DNA of 64,000 nucleotides. It comes from Onthophagus taurus. Taxonomy: Eukaryota > Arthropoda > Insecta > Coleoptera > Scarabaeidae. The stretch's first letter is position 1, and each line of letters begins with the position of its first letter. Made by a program: the position numbers and the translations under genes. The DNA is taken from NCBI RefSeq assembly GCF_036711975.1, contig NC_091966.1, forward strand, positions 37,269,501-37,333,500, given 5' to 3'. The notes beneath the pieces were generated by a model. It was not told the DNA's origin and did not search any database. It saw nothing but the letters and a program-made list of their open reading frames with translations. Below, in pieces: positions 52,311 through 64,000 of this stretch.

Positions 52311-55300
52311 ATATATTTATGATTACAAGTTGTAATAATCAATAATAATTGCAATAAGAAAGTTGTTTTAATTATAATAATTAGGAATGGACTTATTTCA
52401 TATAAAAAAAAAAGTTTTGCAATAACATTTTTTTATGAGAAAACGACACTCAATTGAATGTATGATTATAAATATGGAAAGAGGATGTCTATATCTTACT
52501 AAAATTACAGTTAACTCATTTTTATAAAAAGCGGAGTTATACCACTTTCAAAAATAACAGCACAATTAATGTATGTATATCCATATAGTATCAAACAACA
52601 TAAATTACAACGTGTGGGTATATAAGAATGGAAAAAACAAAAATTATATAAGAAGCTATAGAAACAAGGTACTGGAGATGGATATTAGGGTTGGAATAGG
52701 AATCGGAATGGGTATAGTGAAAGAGAAGGTGGAAATCGCAGAAAAATTGCAAGTGAAGTATAATAGATGTCCAATAAAACACATTTTTTGCGGAATCAGG
52801 TAAATAAAAGCAGCAATTAACACACAGCAGCTGATAACCATCTACTCTGGTCGTGAATATGAAACCATCTCTCTATCTGTTACCATGTGTTGAGGTTCGT
52901 ACGTTTCCTAAACTGCCCGAACTCTGATCATCATTCACCAACCTCAACCTCAAACTTTGATTTCATAAACATTGTCCATGACATATTCAAGAACACTCGA
53001 AGACATCGTTTCGACATCTTTCAAAATCGGTACTTCGTCATACGTCTTCCATAGTCTCCAACATCTTGTAATGTGTAATATCTTGCAGTCTTGTAATTAT
53101 TCTTAATATAATCTTTAATTATCATTATCCGCTCATGTTTCAAAGTCCAACTTACTCCAATATCAACTGGGGCCTCTTAATCATTTCCCAAGATATGTGT
53201 CAACATCCTTCTCCTCGATATCGTTGGTAACATTTTAAAATCAACCTTTATCTGAATCAGCATCGCTACTGGAATCTCTCAGCATCATCCAGGTTCATCA
53301 GACGCAGATGAAAAGTTTTCGATTGTATATTTTTTAGAACCAAAAGACAAAAAAGCTCTAACGGGTTTTGCACCAGGATTAGTATACCTCAAACTATCAA
53401 ATATGAAAGTAGTAGTAAATAATGTTAGGCAAATTATAATCGAAAGTTGCAGTGTTAAGCAACGCATGGTCATAAATTTTATTATTAAAATTAGTGCAGA
53501 GTTCGTGCTGCATCCTTGTTTCATCGTCTTGTAATGTTTCAACTACTCGAATTGCACCTGAATGTCGAAGTGAAAATCTCCCCAAAAACTTTGCCTTTCA
53601 CCGACCTCAACCTATCGAATTTTTCATCAAGAGTTGAACCTGCACCCTTATAAAATTCAATTGACCTAGAAACGGAAGGCAAACAAACGACATAGGCAGA
53701 GTCGAGCATTCGCTGACTTAAATCTGGAGTAACTCGATGCCCATTTATAGATTATCAATAATATTTGTGCTAACATACCTAACGTACCGTTATTATTTCA
53801 ACAATTATCCATGCTTATCCTGAGGATGATTTTAGTTAATTGAAACCGGTAAAGATAAAAATAAATAATTTAATTTTAACCAACTTCTTCAACTTAAAAG
53901 TGGTATGTAATAAAACAATTTAATCAATTTCATCAGGTTACAAATAAAATAAATTTAATTAATAAATAATTAAATAACCAATTTACGACACTTTATATAT
54001 ATATATATATTTTCAATTAGGATAATTGAAAACTATAAAATCGAGAATTCTAAATTCCTTTCCAAACAAGAGTTAAATTTTTTCCAGTTTCCAATCTAAT
54101 TCAGGTACCAAACGCATCCATTAATTTTCCGGCACAACCAATTAACCCAATTCAAAAGCCGCCTTTCACATTTATTAATGGCGAAGTGTAGCGCCCCGTT
54201 ATCACAACATTCTGCAGAATTCTGTTTAAGGTTATTGGCCGTTGCGAAGAAGAAGAATTTGCGCAAAACCCGGAAATCGAAATTGAATTTTTCCTATTTT
54301 TCGATTTACGGTTCTCTTTGTTAATTTAGTTTTTAGCGTTTGTTATTATCTGGAAGTAGTGAGTAAAAAGCGAATGCGTTTTAAAGAAGATTGCTCGAAA
54401 TAGAGTCTGGAAGCAACAGGTGCTGGCGGAAACGTGACTCGAACACATGTCGGGCGTAGTAAACATGTGCCGTCGATGGAAAAAAAATGTGTTTAACTTT
54501 TAGAAAGTCGTTTGAGAACTTAGACTCTGGAGATTGGTTAAAAAAATCTATCTATTGGTTATAAAATTAAATATTAATGCGATGAGTTACGTATAATTGA
54601 CTGTTCCGTGCATGTCTTGATCATTGAACAGGCTAATTGCCTAGATGCATTTAGAAAGTTATGAAGGATAGAAATCATCTTCTTCATCTGAGGCATAAAA
54701 TGAAAATGTAGTATTTTTATTTCTTCTTTGATGGTTAATATATCTTCGCGTTTATCTTCGGCGTATAAATTCGATGTAAAAAGAAAAAATAATTGCTAAT
54801 ACTTTCCCTATACAGATTCAAGACATGTATTAATAGAGCTTGTGCTGCCATCTCCCGCCAATTTACAACAGCCTGTTTGAAAAGGACTCCTTTTAATTCC
54901 AGCAATGATCCGGCATTCCTCGGAAATGTATTCAACGACTAGGCGCATACGCACGCATCTAATTTGAATACCGGGCCTCGCGATATACATAAGAATTTCA
55001 ATCGCAATCCCACAATGTAGCTTTCGTCTCAAGATACATATTTCGTAACGTACAATTGGGTGATTATCATTTCTTCCGATAGATGGCACTCCTATCGCTC
55101 AGTCGGACAATGCCACATAATACGCCCGGCATAATGCGTTCGTATTTCTTTAGAATAGCCACGGCAGTGACGAGGTTTCTACATACAATGCGAACTGCAC
55201 GTGTTACATTTATTGCACTTTGTTACATCGACTTTTTTTCTTTAACCCATTGTTGTTTGCACGCCTATTTCGTGTCATTGTTACCGGTTCATGTTAAGCG

Positions 55301-58200
55301 CATGCGAAACGTTCTATAAACAACAATCAGTTCGTGTTTGCTATACGAATTCTCAAATAATGATGAGTTTAAATATGTTCTTCTAGGCATACTTATTAAC
55401 TTACGTACATTGTTGGTTGCATACCCAACCCAAGTTTCGGGTTTAGTGACGTTCTTCAGACGCAGGGCTAAACCCAAATATTTCTAGTTCTAGTATTAGT
55501 TCTTTTCGTTCAATAAATCTATATATATATATATAATATATATCCGAAGTTCGTTCTAACGAGTTTAGTTATAACTCATAATCATACTTTTAATGTACTA
55601 ATTATATCCGTATTTTGGGTTGCATATATGATGTTGTAAATATAAAACATACACACGTTCATTAACAAATTCAACAATAAACAATAATAATAGTGTTTCG
55701 TAACGTTTTTTGTTTATAAATGATGATTCCAACCTTGTACATCGATAGAAAATTACGGAACCGAATCTGGAAAGGACGTGAACGTGAAAAATGTGCTGTC
55801 AAGGTGCCTATTAATTATTTATTTATTTTGCTGGTCCCGTGTGTATTTATAATGTATATACAGGTATCAAACGTGCCTTGCGGAATGTCGCTTGGTTAGG
55901 CAAACGGCTTTGAGTGTGCAACTTTTCAATTTCTACGTTTGTTACGGTATGTTTGTTGATTTAATTCCAATCTGCAGGTTCTAGGGTAGATACGATTGTG
56001 AAACGTTGTCGTAACAATAATAAATACTCCAATAAATCTAATAATAATTGTCGAGTTTTGAAATCAATCAATTAACGAAGACTGATTGCGGCTGCACTCC
56101 AATCAACGACAGATAAAATAACTACCAGATTCTGTAATATCCTGCAGAAATAGTAAAAGCACTTGAGCAAAACTAGTTTCTCGGCAGGGCTCAATTCATT
56201 GCTTCGATATAAACAACAGATATAAACCGCGACTTTATGCTAATGTCGTACAGTTCTCATTTAAGCAGAGTGGCAACTAGGATTTAAAACTCGTCGTCTT
56301 CTACCGTAACCGGAAAGAATCCAAAGGACGCCTCCTTCGTGTTTTAGAATTTTACTTTCGTTACCCTACGCCGGTAAATTAGCTCTGTACGCGTCCACTT
56401 TCATTACGTTTTATTATACGGCGCGGTGTTGTGCAATTTATACAGCACATGTTGCTCGTCCCAAGAACCTGAATAGAACGGAAAATTGCGTTCTGTATCA
56501 AGCAGATTCGCATAAGAGAAGACAGGAGGCGGTCAACCTCGAGTGCCTCAAACAATTTTATAATGTCTCCCGTGGTGGAATTTTTCTGAGATTCTTTTCC
56601 CCCAATGTTCCAAGAAATCTTGTGAAAATAATGACCGTTACTAAGAAGACAATTTACGACTTACAATTCGTGACGCCTTTAACGTTGAAGTCATCCCAAA
56701 ATGGTCACACACAAAAAAATCAGAGTACAGGTAAAAGTATAGTTAAAAAAACAAAAGGAAATTCCGATTTATTTATATAAAAAAATCAGTAATCAAATTT
56801 AGATATTCTCTTTGTATTTAGATATTAGGTTGTCAAGTATTATTTGTTTACTTTCTCTTATTTCCTTTGGACAAGAGAAAGTACAATACAAAATTAGATT
56901 GAAATTAGGTACTTAGGTAAAATTGTTTGATATATAAAGAGGAAGTACCTGAAAGTATTTATTGAGAAACAGCAAACTGTGGGAAGAAACAGGCAGTCGC
57001 CAACCTAAAGGAAAACTTAAGGAGTCTAGACGCCAGGGTAAATGATAATATGTGCAAGGAGGCGACACGGACTACCTGCTAACGCACGGTGGAGGAAGCA
57101 GGTGTGTCCCACACGCCATTGAACTGCCTTTGTGTCCGTCATGGTTCGAAAACTAGGAAAATTAACCCTCTGGTATCCTACCTCAACTCCAGGAATGATT
57201 TCGATCAACATTTTTTATTATTTCAAATTTTTTATTCCCACAAAAAAAGTGATAATAAAATAAATTGTTCAAACATTAATATTTATTAGGATGGCGACAA
57301 ATATGGTTCAATGTCATAGCCAAAAACGAAGACATCAGTGTTGTGGTTAGCACCATGTTTTTAACATTTCCTGTCGTGCCGCACATAAACGACTCGCAGA
57401 CAATTAAAAGTGGTCACATCCCGTTGTCAACTTTCCTTTAGCGATACCATGGAATGATGGCAAAGGAAATGTGTCATACATAATAATTAAATTTTTGTAT
57501 TAACAAAAATAAAATCGAAAAAATCTTAGTGGATTATTTTTTTCTTTAATAAGATTAATATACAATTTAGTATAAACTATATAAAGTAGTCCTTCCGGGA
57601 TATTTTATAGATTTATTATAGTCTTTTGTGGTAGTGTTTAGAACATGGAAGTGCTGACTGAAACATTTAAGAACTTCTGTCCTTTTTTGATAGAAGTCAA
57701 AGTTTAATGCTCAAAGATTGTCAAAATCAAACTGAGAACAATGATTAATGATGACTTTGAGATTGGCATCAAATCTACATATTGCAGAATTAGCCTGATA
57801 ATTTCTTAATTCAACCGCAGTATTTAGAAATTATGGCAATCTTTATGACTTATTATTTAAAGCAATTATTTAGGTACACTATAGGTTAAAGATAAAAATT
57901 TGAAGATTGATACAAATTTACATCCTGGATTAGCACTATCTAAATTAAACCCATCAACTTTGAACGCATTTTGAAGAATCGTTTGGCCAGAATGTGTGTA
58001 AATAAGGATTATGTCACTACTTATATGGATGAATATAGTAATAGCGCAGCGTTTGCTCATGATATGAGTGGAAAACAACTCGGTGATATCTCATCGAGAT
58101 ATGTGTTGCAGATATTAATGACTGGTTAGTGTGTTTATTAATTTTAGGTGAATATGGCACAATCAGGCAAAGACATAGATGTTGAATTACGTATAACTGT
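52311..58200. other. intergenic DNA without recognised genes
   Basis: A TA microsatellite lies at 53996-54010 and another TA-rich run at 55519-55546. A CTCF-like GATAGATGGCAC occurs at 55078. The minus-strand frame 54808-55089 and the frames near 53285-53585 show no domain I recognise. The stretch 56950-57290 looks repeat-derived but could not be assigned. Confidence 0.4.
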
Positions 58201-58204
58201 ATTT

Positions 58205-59105
58205 ACAGGCATGTTCACATCATCATCCCCAACAGGTATTTACAGGCATGTTCACATCATCATCCCCAACAGAAGAGGTCCGTGATCCGTACATTATTTC
58301 AACGAGCAGCGAGACTTTGTGAAAGAGAGAACTTGAAGAAGGAGCAACACTTTCTACGAGGCGTGCTGCAGAAGAATGGATACACTTCGAGGGACATCAA
58401 CCAGGCCATCAAGCAGCGAAAGCAGAAAGAGGACACGGTAAGTACAAAACCACTTGGATTTATCTGTCTTCCCTATGTTTCAGGTGTAACGGAACGAATT
58501 GCTAGGCACCTCAAGAAGAACGACATCGTAGTGCGGTACGGCACGGTCAGCAAAATTCGGAACACACTCCCGATAACCAAGGACAAACTAACTCCATTAA
58601 AAGGAGCAGGAGTCTATCGACTATCGTGTAGTTGTGGGAAGGTTTATGTTGGCCAAACTGGACGCAACGTCGAGTGCCGCATCAAGGAGCATGAGAGGGA
58701 TGTAAGGCTGAAGAAGATCCAGCAGTCGGCGGTTGCGGAACATTGCCATGCAGAGGGGCACCGAATAGACTTCGAACAAACAAAGGTGCTGGCTAGGGAC
58801 AACAGATACTACTAAAGACTGACAAGAGAAGCCATAGAGATCCACCGACATAAAAATAACGCCAACAGAGAGGATGGCTGGGAGCTTAGCAGAACATGGA
58901 AGATGGTGGTGAACACGAAGACCTCTTCCCGCCTCACACCGGACGCGACGCAATTAGTTATTAATTAGCTTGTAATTAGCGTTAACTGATTATTAATTAG
59001 TTTTTCCGACTTATATATAGTCACCGATTTTTGATCTCGTCACTTCGAACCAGTTTCTGAAGAAGGTTGCAACACCGGCCGTGAAAGCCTTCGTACTTAT
59101 ACGTA
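58205..59105 (+). mobile_element. Penelope-like element, 3' end with GIY-YIG endonuclease
   Basis: The open frame at 58282-58815 encodes the C-terminus of a Penelope-like retroelement polyprotein. After a linker (GYTSRDINQAIKQRK, then GVTERIARHLKKNDI) comes the GIY-YIG nuclease: GVYRLSCSCGKVYVGQTGRN with the modified GVY...VYVG pair, the catalytic Arg in ECRIKEH, and the downstream ALAEH-like VAEHCHAEGH. A TAA stops the frame at 58813-58815, but the coding match continues LTREAIEIHRHKNN, so this stop is a mutation. The RT domain is absent: a 5' truncation. A 36-base direct repeat (TATTTACAGGCATGTTCACA...) at the 5' edge occurs nearly twice (58200-58275). Confidence 0.88.
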
Positions 59106-59109
59106 TAAC

Positions 59110-60030
59110 TGGTTTGGTTTGGAGTTGTGTTACTTTGTGGTTGAGGTGCTTGAGAGTTGAGGTGCGTTGGGGCATGATTGGCTTATTTTGGGATAAGTTA
59201 TTTTGTTTTTGTGTTACTTAGGAGTACAATTGGCATGTTCTAAGCTTGAATTACTTTGAGGTTGAGTTGTTTTGGAGTTGGGTTATTTTGTAGTTTGCTT
59301 TGTTTGGAATTTGGTTGGCTTGCTTGCAAGGTTGGGTTCTTTACTAGTTGAGATGCTGTGGCATTGAGGTGCTTTGAGGTTTGAATAACTTCCTTTGGGG
59401 TTAGGCTACTTGGTATTTCAATCGCTTTTACGTTGAGTGGTTTTGGAGTTGACTTACGTTGCAGTAGCAAGTAGTAAAATTGCTTTGAAGATGATAACTT
59501 TGTGGTTGAGTAGCTTTAGAGTTTGATTGGCTTGCTTTTAAGCTCTATTCTAAGCCCAGAATTGTTTAGACGTTTGCTTGCTTTAGGATTAAATTACTTT
59601 GTGGTTGAGTTGCTTTGGAGTTTGATTGGTTTCCTTTGGGGTTGCGTTGGTTTGTTTTTTAGTTGTTTTTTCGCCGAGTGGTTTGATTGACCTTATGTTG
59701 ACAGAGTAAGTAGCAAGCAGTGCAATTGCTTCGAAGATGGTTGAGTAGCTTTAGAGATTGATTAGCATACTTTGGAGTTGAGTTATTTTACGGTTGAGTT
59801 GTTTTGGCGTTGAGTGGTTGGATTGGCTTGATTTAAAGTTGAGTTGCGTTGTGATTAAGTTGCTTTGGTGTGGAATTATTTCGTGCTTGGGATTTCCCCC
59901 AAAGGTTTAGCTGTAGAGTAGTTTTAAGATTTGTTTGCTCTAAGATTACATTAGCTTATGGTTAAGTTGCATTACAATGGAGTTGGCTTGCTTTGGAGTT
60001 AGGTTACTTAGAGGTTGAATTTTGAAGCTT
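59110..60030. repeat. degenerate minisatellite (GTTGAGTTGCTTTG-like)
   Basis: About 0.9 kb of T- and G-rich sequence is built from variants of GGTTGAGTTGCTTTGGAGTT and GATTGGCTTGCTTT, repeating with a roughly 10-15 base beat and larger 30-40 base blocks. The minus-strand open frame inside it (59240-59470, Lys/Pro/Asn/Gln-rich) is a by-product of the repeat. It follows the Penelope 3' end directly. Confidence 0.8.
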
Positions 60031-62733
60031 GTCATAATATTTAGATTACTTTTTATCATGACATATAAAACTATCTGTAGCACTAAGATGGATTTTTATT
60101 TTACAATATATTTGTGTCTCAAGAATTAATTGAAATGATCTGCTTCAGTAAGAATTTGACCATTCAATCAATTTTAATATAGTCCAACAATAACACAGTT
60201 AACAACTTTCTAATTATCACTCAAAAGAAGATATTCTACAAAGCAATGGTGAATTAATTGCCATGATTGTGATGCAATATACGCCAGACAAACGGTCAGG
60301 AAATTGTATTCAAGAATTACAGTAAATAAAAAAATTAAAACAATTTTAATTATTTATTTAGATCTAAAGTTAATTAAGTATTCAAAGATTTAAACTTGAA
60401 AAGTCAGGTTCTAAACGATATTTATAACGTATATTTTAACACAGCAGCTGGTTTTAATACTTTAACGGTCAGTCGCGTGCTATAAACGTGCCACCTTTTT
60501 GTCCCTCACCCCAAACCTAATCCATATGCTTATGTTGGTCACGTTGGGAATATTGTTGTGTTTAACCTACGAGTCTCTTGTACTCCATTTTTTTAATGAT
60601 CGATTTCCTCTTGGTATAAATAAAAAAGTTATCGGATGATTTTGCACGGATATGTATCGTGAAATTCCATGTAAAACTCTTCTTGAGAAAGACGCATGCG
60701 TTGACCGCCTCTCAGGTAAAGCTATGGCTCAAAGGTCACAACCTTGGAATGTATCACCTTAACGCCGCCACCTCCGTTGATAACAGCCTTTACGGTAACG
60801 TTCGTTAACCTTTGCGCCGTTTTGCTCGAGCAAAACCGAGCGTTACCTTTTTTAAAAGGCAACATCTACAACCGGGAATGGTCGTACTCAAGTTTCCTGT
60901 TCTTCTAATAGTCAACTCCGAAGAAACAAGAAGAAGAGTCGCCTATCATATGTCCACAACGGAAAAGTTTCGATTTATTTCGTTCTTTGAGGAGAGTTAA
61001 CCGACTACCTGATTTCGAGAGAATGGCGAACTCGATACTTTCTTCGTCCACTTCATAATTCATTTTGGCCCGTTTAGTCTGGTTCGTTTCAAAGACGAAA
61101 CAATATCCGTTTCCGTCAAAATGTCTTCGAAGAATTTTTCGAGTTTTTTTTGGGGTCCTCGACGAGAAGGAAATTGAGGTTGTAATTTATCTTGCGTGGT
61201 TGTCAAGCGAAAAACAATTCCGCAGTTCTCTTGGTACAAAATCTCTTGCTCAACGTCGACGAAGCATTTAAATGCAGCATGTAAACTTGCCTTAGGTGTC
61301 ACAGTTGCGTGACGTAGTGGATACCAAACGAGTGACTAACAAGTAGTAAATGCTTACACTCTCGGTAGACAATAGGTTTGTTTCAGACGTTCTCTCGCAT
61401 TAAAATTTTGCAAATATTCATGTTAAATATTCGTATTAAAAATTTATTTCAAATAATTCGTGATTTGATATCGTTAATCTTGAAATTTAATACTCAAATG
61501 AAAAGGGGCGTATTCTGCGCATCACTAAATCCACAATTGATTCGAATACGGTTTTTTATAATGCCAGATAATGTCGAGGGGGTGGCATTTCAAACAAAGA
61601 ATGCGGTAATTCTATACCAATAAGAAAAAGCCTCCTTACAATTTTAATCTGCTTAAGAGTGCGGAGGAATCTACGTCGTAATGAAGTGTGCTTTCAGTGT
61701 GGCACAAAAGGAATTTGTCGACCACAGCTGAACATGTTTATACCCACGCTTGTTAAGTGGTAATGTACACTTGAGATTTGAGATAAAAAAATCCGATGAA
61801 AACTAAGCCGCTTTTGGTACTTTGAATAGATTATCGTGAGTTGTGTGATTTACGTCTGCACGAAGAATCACGATTTGTATATTAAGATCCATAAAAATGA
61901 TTATTTTTGAATTGTTTAATAAGAATTTTTATGTAAATGTGGTTAATGAGTTTTGCTAGAATTATAAAGAGTGCAATAACCTCATTTTTATCGTTTCAAG
62001 CTCTATGTAAATATCTAAGCTTGTATCTGGCTTATATCGGTGCTTGCACAATGTGTAGTGTTGCCGTACTAACGTGTTTAGAATACCTTTGAATAAGCGG
62101 GAAGCCTTATTTGTACAAAGTCCGATGTTGCAATTACAATATGCGGGATATTATATCAAAGTTCATATAAATAAATTACAAGATCGGAAATCCTAAAATG
62201 GTCGCAATTTAACGACCAAAGTCATCATATACACGCCATAAATTATATCGTATACGTAGAGCTTTCACGTCGGGAGGAAATTGCATAAATCGCATTTTGT
62301 CGCACTGAATAAGGCCCGGCCAGTTCGGCTTTCTCTATAACTTGACATTTTGACCCGAGGCTTTAACTTTAACGCGTTAGGCCGGTTGTTTTAGCGCACG
62401 ACCGTGAAAATCTCTCGTGTAACAAGAGTTTATACGCTGTATGGTCATTGAATTCATTAACCGGGAGCTATTTGAGTTAAGAACTTTGATAATTCAGTAG
62501 CGACAACGTGATATTTCCGTTTTATAACTCGGTCGTAATCTACTTTTGGCGGTGTGTATTGTACACTTAGCGGCTTTTATCTTTCGTAACCGGCAACGAA
62601 CGACGACTGACGACGACGTTATGTGATTCATTTTGTGCGTTCCAGCGAATGACGCAACGGAAAACGGTTCCACCACAATAGTTTCTTCGATAATAAAATA
62701 TAGAACTTTAACAGTATTTGTGTTGAAAAAAAA
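60031..62733. other. intergenic DNA without recognised genes
   Basis: From about 60.4 kb the composition becomes less AT-rich and more even than elsewhere, as in conserved regulatory or UTR sequence. The short frames 60812-61000 (plus) and 61060-61302 (minus) have no recognisable domain and poor start contexts. No RNA gene was recognised. Confidence 0.35.
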
Positions 62734-62940
62734 ATGTTAGAGCTACGATTGGGGTCATTAATCATATTAATTTTATTACAACCACACCCGGTAACTTTAT
62801 TTAATTTTTGTCCTAACGTACACGAAAAGTATAGGGGAACTTTTCATGGAAAAAACGCTTGGGACAGATTTGAACCTGGTACCTTTGGTATAAGAAGACC
62901 GTTATCTACTCACTACGACTACTGCGATCTTAACTTTTAG
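62734..62940 (+). CDS. candidate small secreted peptide (68 aa)
   Basis: The frame begins with ATG after an A-rich leader. Residues 1-22 (MLELRLGSLIILILLQPHPV) look like a signal peptide with a hydrophobic core SLIILILL. The mature part has two cysteines (residues 27 and 64) that could form one disulphide, an FGIRRPLS stretch containing a basic pair, and ends YDYCDLNF before TAG. Codon composition differs from the AT-rich surroundings. I do not recognise the family. It may be a neuropeptide-like precursor, a venom- or cuticle-type peptide, or a chance frame. Confidence 0.35.
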   Translation: MLELRLGSLIILILLQPHPVTLFNFCPNVHEKYRGTFHGKNAWDRFEPGTFGIRRPLSTHYDYCDLNF

Positions 62941-64000
62941 CAGGTAGTTTTTGTGCTGGTTCTAAAATATCGGATTCTTTTTGAGTCAACATTCATAAAC
63001 AACACAATAAACCTGAAAACAAAAAGATTTAAGATCAATCATTAGGTCAATGTGGTCGTCAAATCTTTATGGTTGAAACGCGAGTAAAAATTCATCAGTC
63101 ATCAAATAATCGTAGTGAATGGTGTTCATGTTATCCTTGAAAAAGAGAAAATTTAGAATAATTTAAAGCGGGAAATTCCTGACAACCTTCATTCATAAAA
63201 AAATATTTTTCAGCCAACAATCAAAAAGTAAAGAGCGTTATTTATATAAATAAAATAAAATTTGTGTTTTTATTTTACTGGTTTCGAAATATAAATTCAT
63301 CATCAGGAATTTTTTTCTCTTAACCCATTGGCTGCCATGTTCAAATTTTGGACTAGCAATACTTAGACACTTTATTCTATCTCCATTAGTCAATATCCAA
63401 GCAACGTGTTTATGGGGAATATATGGTTTCTTGGTAAACTATGCGCAAGTGCAGTTTACTTTTTTTGAAATTTTGCAAAATCAGTTGCAATAAAGTTTTT
63501 AATCGGTTGTGTTTCTAGTAAGAGTCCAAGCTTGTATAACTTGTAAGTATATGTTAGAAACCTAACCTCTAATTGTTTTTATTCGGATATATCTTAGCTA
63601 CATATATTTTTGTTTTCTGTAGAAAATAGATGTTATGACTTATTATGGGAAAAAGCACACTGATAAATCTTCGGAAACATACTGATGGCGACTCTGAGCA
63701 ATCATATAACGCACTTGGCTGATTTTTCTGATAAACTTTCTGCAAAAATTCTAAATGGTTCAGCTAAAGCAACTCTTTTTCCAATCGAATTACAAAAGAG
63801 GATGGTTTCAAAAAGCGATGAGGAGTTGCTAATCATGTTCGAAATAAATAATAAAATTAGATGAGGAGGTTTGATCCATGTCGACCAGTTATTTTATATA
63901 ATGTAAATTAGAATAAAAACAATACTTTTTCTGGTCCTTTTATTTCTAGGACACAAATGAAGGGAATCAACTTGAATTGTTTTGACAAAATAATTTTTCG
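62941..64000. other. intergenic DNA at right edge
   Basis: Mostly AT-rich. A plus-strand frame of about 59 codons from ATG at 63684 (MATLSNHITHLADF) is followed by TGA and may be a transposon remnant, but I cannot assign it. Nothing else is supported. Confidence 0.35.

Noticed and set aside
53285-53585. Minus-strand frames suspected of being retrotransposon pol
   Set aside because: No catalytic motif of protease, RT, RNase H or integrase could be found in any frame.
54808-55089. 93-codon minus-strand frame with several cysteines
   Set aside because: No acceptor or donor in frame, no recognisable family, and the frame is open only because local GC content is higher.
59240-59470. Lys/Pro/Asn-rich minus-strand frame
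   Set aside because: Produced by the GTTGAGTTGCTTTG-like minisatellite; periodic and without a start context.

Overview
The window is AT-rich eukaryotic DNA with small, phase-consistent exons bounded by GT/AG sites. The genes are metazoan and look most like insect ones: a bazooka/Par-3 gene, a mars/HURP gene and a NIPA (spichthyin) gene. Much of the rest is decayed transposons of insect type. I take it to be an insect chromosome, quite possibly a beetle, but the order is a guess. Nothing is prokaryotic, and most long open frames outside the listed exons are chance frames or transposon debris.

Layout. 1.3-5.4 kb (minus): 5' half of a tetraspanin gene. Its first intron holds a 2.9 kb transposon with TTAA target duplications, remnants of a YqaJ exonuclease and a 'Mutator-like' transposase domain. 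8.1-8.9 kb: the end of a non-LTR retrotransposon, abutting a 1.6 kb element with CACTG termini (8927-10530). 10.6-13.5 kb: a near-identical second copy of the TTAA transposon. 13.8 kb (minus): an orphan terminal exon. 15.7-16.4 kb (plus): a four-exon calmodulin-like EF-hand protein. 16.46-18.4 kb: four tandem ~0.4 kb repeats carrying paired CTCF-like motifs, one interrupted by a 281 bp MITE. 18.5-19.7 kb (plus): a NIPA-family magnesium transporter. 19.9-26.1 kb (plus): a mars/HURP-type GKAP-domain spindle protein with a 4.35 kb first intron full of MITE and reverse-transcriptase debris. 26.4-28.0 kb: LINE and Ty3/gypsy relics. 28.16-30.79 kb: a hAT-bounded satellite array.

31.1-46.5 kb (minus): almost the whole bazooka (Par-3) coding region, fifteen exons with three PDZ domains, the aPKC-binding CR3 motif, a basic membrane-binding segment, a coiled coil and the conserved C-terminus. 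Its introns contain a LINE, a relic of an unnamed transposon family, a perfect-palindrome repeat, and a Tigger/pogo-like element with a second satellite array nested in it, inverted relative to the first. Two more exons at 46.9-47.6 kb can be joined in phase to bazooka and may be an alternative 5' end. The usual exon for the start of the N-terminal domain was not found.

47.6-64 kb: no confidently identified gene. It holds MITEs, another copy of the unnamed transposon family, a Penelope-like element end with a GIY-YIG nuclease, a ~0.9 kb degenerate minisatellite and one candidate small secreted peptide. The genes form no pathway together, although bazooka (polarity) and mars (spindle) both act in dividing cells. 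The most interesting material is the repeat architecture: twin copies of one defective transposon, satellite arrays apparently carried by hAT-like ends, and inverted 2.5 kb arrays flanking the 3' half of bazooka.
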